From Pseudomonas saponiphila (GTDB lineage: Bacteria > Pseudomonadota > Gammaproteobacteria > Pseudomonadales > Pseudomonadaceae): a stretch of DNA of 64,000 nucleotides. Position numbers and translations under genes: made by a program. Location: positions 1,003,501 through 1,067,500 of the forward strand of contig NZ_FNTJ01000001.1 in the NCBI RefSeq assembly GCF_900105185.1. The letters are read 5' to 3'. Numbering within the stretch: position 1 is the stretch's first letter; the number at the start of each line of letters is the position of its first letter. This document shows, in pieces, positions 63,104 through 64,000 of the stretch. The notes below the pieces were generated by a model that searched no databases, was not told where the DNA came from, and saw nothing but the letters and a program-made list of their open reading frames with translations.

Positions 63104-63877
63104 TTAGTTGGCAGAGATGTCGACGCTGAAGTAGCGGCTGCGGATCTTGTCGTAGGTGCCGTCGGCCTTGAGCGAGGCCAGGGCGCTGTTGATCCGTTGC
63201 TGCAGGGCGCTGTCACCTTTGCGCAGGCCGACGCCGATGCCGGAACCGAACAGCGGGTCTTTCGGTGCCAGGCCCTTGTCTGCCAGGCCGGCCCCGGCGG
63301 TGGTCTTGAGGATCGGCTCGATGGTCAGCGCGTCGGCCAGCATCACGTCGATGCGCCCGCTCTGCAGGTCGGCGATCATGTCGTCCTGGGTGGTGTAGTA
63401 GCGCAGGGTCGAGGTCTTGCCGTAGTAGGTCTTGGCGAAGGTGGCGTTGGAGGTCGAGCCCTGCACGCCGATCAGCTTGCCCTTGAGGCCCTCGGGGGTG
63501 GTGACCAGGTCCAGGCTCTGGTCGGCGACCCACATGGCCGGGGTCTGGTAGTAGGGCGCGGAGAAATCGATGACCTTCTCGCGCTCCTCGGTGATGCTCA
63601 GGGAGTTGAGGATGGCATCGATCTGGCTCGATTGCAGGGCCGGAATCAAACCGTCCCAGGCCACTTCCTTGAGTGGGCACTGGGCCTGCATGCGTTCGCA
63701 CAGAGCCTTGATCAGCTCCGGTTCGAAGCCGCTCCAGTCGCCGTTGCCGCTTTTCATCGAGAACGGCGGGTAGGGTTCCAAAGCAATGCCGAAGACGATC
63801 TTGTCGGCGGCCACCGCGTGGCTGGCCATTGCGCTGAACAGGCAACCGGTGGCGAGCACCTTGAGCAGGTTTTTCAT
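63104..63877 (-). CDS. Periplasmic amino-acid-binding protein (Lys/Arg/Orn or related)
   Basis: A 257-residue solute-binding protein with a signal peptide (cleavage near SHAVAA, residue 23) and the SBP-3 domain: IALEPYPPFSMK, FEPELIKALCERM and LPLNSLSITEEREKVIDFS-like motifs (ILNSLSITEEREKVIDFS). The Arg/Asp ligand positions typical of basic-amino-acid binders look plausible but were not tested. First visible gene after the ATPase. Confidence 0.9.
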   Translation of the reverse strand: MKNLLKVLATGCLFSAMASHAVAADKIVFGIALEPYPPFSMKSGNGDWSGFEPELIKALCERMQAQCPLKEVAWDGLIPALQSSQIDAILNSLSITEEREKVIDFSAPYYQTPAMWVADQSLDLVTTPEGLKGKLIGVQGSTSNATFAKTYYGKTSTLRYYTTQDDMIADLQSGRIDVMLADALTIEPILKTTAGAGLADKGLAPKDPLFGSGIGVGLRKGDSALQQRINSALASLKADGTYDKIRSRYFSVDISAN

Positions 63878-63926
63878 GGCTTTACCCTTTATCGAAGTTG
63901 TTGTTTTCAAGGATTGAAGCGGGACG

Positions 63927-64000
63927 TCAGACGCGGTTTTCCTGGGCCATGACGAATTGCCGGCAGCGTTCGCTGACCGGGTTGAGGAACACTTGCTGCG
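63927..64000 (-). CDS. ABC transporter ATP-binding protein, C-terminal end only
   Basis: The last 23 codons of a minus-strand frame ending in TGA at 63927-63929: about 23 residues, including VFLNPVSERCRQFV. That resembles the C-terminus of polar-amino-acid ABC ATPases (FxNPxxERTRxFL). It would be the ATPase of the importer encoded downstream. Start lies beyond the window. Confidence 0.62.
   Translation of the reverse strand, partial: QQVFLNPVSERCRQFVMAQENRV

Overview
The window looks like chromosomal DNA of a Pseudomonas of the fluorescens/protegens/chlororaphis type. Evidence: high GC, Pseudomonas-type REP sequences, and the gene order sspB - dolP - gmhA - yraN - lpoA / rsmI - rnpB - mraZ through lpxC. 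Protein identities come from reading translated motifs and synteny remembered from well-known genomes; no database search was run.

Layout. 1-1780: left copy of an IS21-family element (istA on the minus strand, cut by the window edge), inserted inside sspB; only the sspB tail, with its ClpX-binding end, remains. 1968-5426: minus-strand envelope genes dolP, gmhA/diaA, yraN, lpoA. 5646-6943: rsmI and the RNase P RNA gene. 7253-25062: a complete, tightly packed division and cell-wall (dcw) cluster, mraZ rsmH ftsL ftsI murE murF mraY murD ftsW murG murC ddlB ftsQ ftsA ftsZ lpxC, with a visible mraZ promoter and three 10-bp-spaced MraZ operator repeats. 25130-35500: a membrane GGDEF cyclase, an OprD-family porin, a small exported protein, and a MexMN-like RND pump operon with its own two-component system. 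35658-41310: Aer-type receptor, Fe-S/zinc-cluster protein, GNAT acetyltransferase, CheV. 39754-49082: NO defence and respiration: norR and hmp (divergent, three NorR-type sites between them), dsbB, and cyoABCDE with a long leader carrying a Fur-like box.

49177-51817: a complete second copy of the same IS21 element (2641 bp, istA + istB, 7-bp target duplication CTTTTCG) in opposite orientation to the left copy. After it come a cytochrome b561 gene and an AT-rich, atypical islet (52540-55896): a VUT-family (queuosine-precursor-like) transporter with an extra soluble N-terminal domain, overlapped by an XRE regulator, and, divergently, an SHMT-like PLP enzyme that has lost canonical substrate-binding residues (equivalents of E. 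coli Tyr55, Tyr65 and Arg363). This islet is the most likely place for undescribed biology. 55998-64000 returns to ordinary metabolism: two uncharacterised proteins, a COG0523/CobW GTPase translationally coupled to a YtcJ-type amidohydrolase, a REP inverted pair, and an amino-acid ABC importer next to an AruH-like aminotransferase.

The two IS21 copies are inverted repeats about 47 kb apart flanking the dcw cluster and cyo operon. The intact target duplication on the right copy argues that the segment between them is currently in its ancestral orientation.
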